From JANWZL01 sp037445185 (GTDB lineage: Bacteria; Pseudomonadota; Gammaproteobacteria; Burkholderiales; Thiobacillaceae), in contig JBBIKZ010000061.1 of assembly GCA_037445185.1 (NCBI GenBank), forward strand, positions 1-13,886: a DNA stretch of 13,886 nt. The letters run 5' to 3'. The position numbers and the translations under genes were made by a program. Numbering within the stretch: position 1 is the stretch's first letter; every line of letters starts with the position of its first letter. The notes beneath the pieces were generated by a model, which did not search any database, was not told the DNA's origin, and saw only the letters and a program-made list of their open reading frames with translations. This document shows positions 13,667-13,886 of this stretch, piece after piece.

Positions 13667-13690
13667 CAACCTAAAAACCTCAGTTGAACG

Positions 13691-13842
13691 CGCCCGAAGG
13701 CGGGTTTGTGCGTGTGGGGGGCTCGGCGCGACGACGCCGCGGGGTCGGCGACTGCGTAGCGCGGAGCAGGGGCCCCGCAGGGGATGCGACCGCGGAGCAG
13801 GATGCGGGCGCCCCCGGGGCAGTCGCCGGCATCCCCTCCGCT
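13691..13842. repeat. GC-rich palindrome-dense non-coding region
   Basis: No convincing gene is present. Visible structures: hairpin CGCC-CGAA-GGCG (13691-13702); hairpin CGGCG/CGCCG (13724-13739); a distant inverted pair CGGCGACTGC (13746-13755) with GCAGTCGCCG (13819-13828), followed on the outside by GCATCCCC (13829-13836), which pairs with GGGGATGC (13780-13787); the self-complementary GGGGCCCC (13769-13776); and a direct repeat CGCGGAGCAGG (13760-13770 and 13791-13801, period 31). This density exceeds what GC content alone suggests. Candidate explanations are an extragenic palindromic repeat, the 3' structured end of a gene beyond the window, or an insertion-sequence end. Confidence 0.45.
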
Positions 13843-13875
13843 GTCCGATCCCCGCTCACGCGGGGCCCCTCGGAC
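13843..13875. repeat. Long two-part hairpin near the right window edge
   Basis: GTCCGA (13843-13848) pairs with TCGGAC (13870-13875), and inside it CCCCGC (13850-13855) pairs with GCGGGG (13860-13865) around the tetraloop TCAC. The arms are interrupted by one base on the left and CCCC on the right. Twelve base pairs in 33 bases make this the most stable structure in the region. No T-run follows within the window, so terminator function is not shown. Confidence 0.5.
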
Positions 13876-13886
13876 GACGCTATGGG

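Noticed and set aside
13397..13669. A 90-codon minus-strand frame across the miniature element
   Set aside because: It begins and ends in the element flanks and has proline/arginine-rich low-complexity composition with no transposase motif.
1..13886. CRISPR array, tRNA, rRNA, toxin-antitoxin, restriction or phage genes
   Set aside because: No regularly spaced repeats, cloverleaf, rRNA segment or characteristic protein motifs were seen. The repeats found are element ends and isolated hairpins.

Overview
This is a GC-rich (roughly 60-65 % by eye) chromosomal stretch from a Gram-negative proteobacterium, most likely a gamma- or betaproteobacterium. The evidence is the outer-membrane lipoprotein chaperone LolA, a four-helix FtsK, RluB, a DUF2905 membrane protein, and the ftsK-lolA-rarA and scpA-scpB-rluB neighbourhoods. 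The species cannot be named from the sequence. Almost all genes lie on the minus strand, so the text follows transcription from high to low coordinates.

Right edge (13378-13886): this part is non-coding. It holds a 229-bp miniature inverted-repeat element (13436-13664) with 18-bp perfect terminal repeats and a 5-bp direct repeat (TTCAA) on each side. Beyond it, up to the window end, is a very GC-rich stretch with many palindromes. Next comes a compact minus-strand gene group: a Lon-type protease with an unusual N-terminus, then scpA, scpB, rluB and a DUF2905 gene. The genes overlap or are separated by a few tens of bases. The group joins protein quality control, the SMC-partner subunits of condensin, and 23S rRNA pseudouridylation.

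Centre (7835-8374): a non-coding stretch precedes a small plus-strand gene for an exported 82-residue protein of unknown function, which converges on the DUF2905 gene. To the left is a second minus-strand group: ftsK (DNA translocase), lolA (lipoprotein carrier), rarA (replication-fork AAA+ ATPase), and, after a 124-bp gap, an Smr-domain protein. These are housekeeping functions of chromosome segregation, envelope biogenesis and fork repair.

Left part (1-2830): a SulP-family anion transporter with a C-terminal STAS domain carries an unusual insertion of about 120 residues, predicted to form a coiled coil, inside the membrane domain. Downstream of it lie three consecutive strong stem-loops and a fourth AT-rich one. 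A truncated AAA ATPase pseudogene follows, cut off by what looks like the end of an insertion sequence occupying the first about 207 bases.

I see no CRISPR array, tRNA, rRNA, phage module or recognisable defence system. Most of the window is ordinary core genome. The points that deserve attention are the miniature element in front of lon, the inserted domain in SulP, the stem-loop cluster after sulP, the lon-scpAB linkage and the palindromic right edge.
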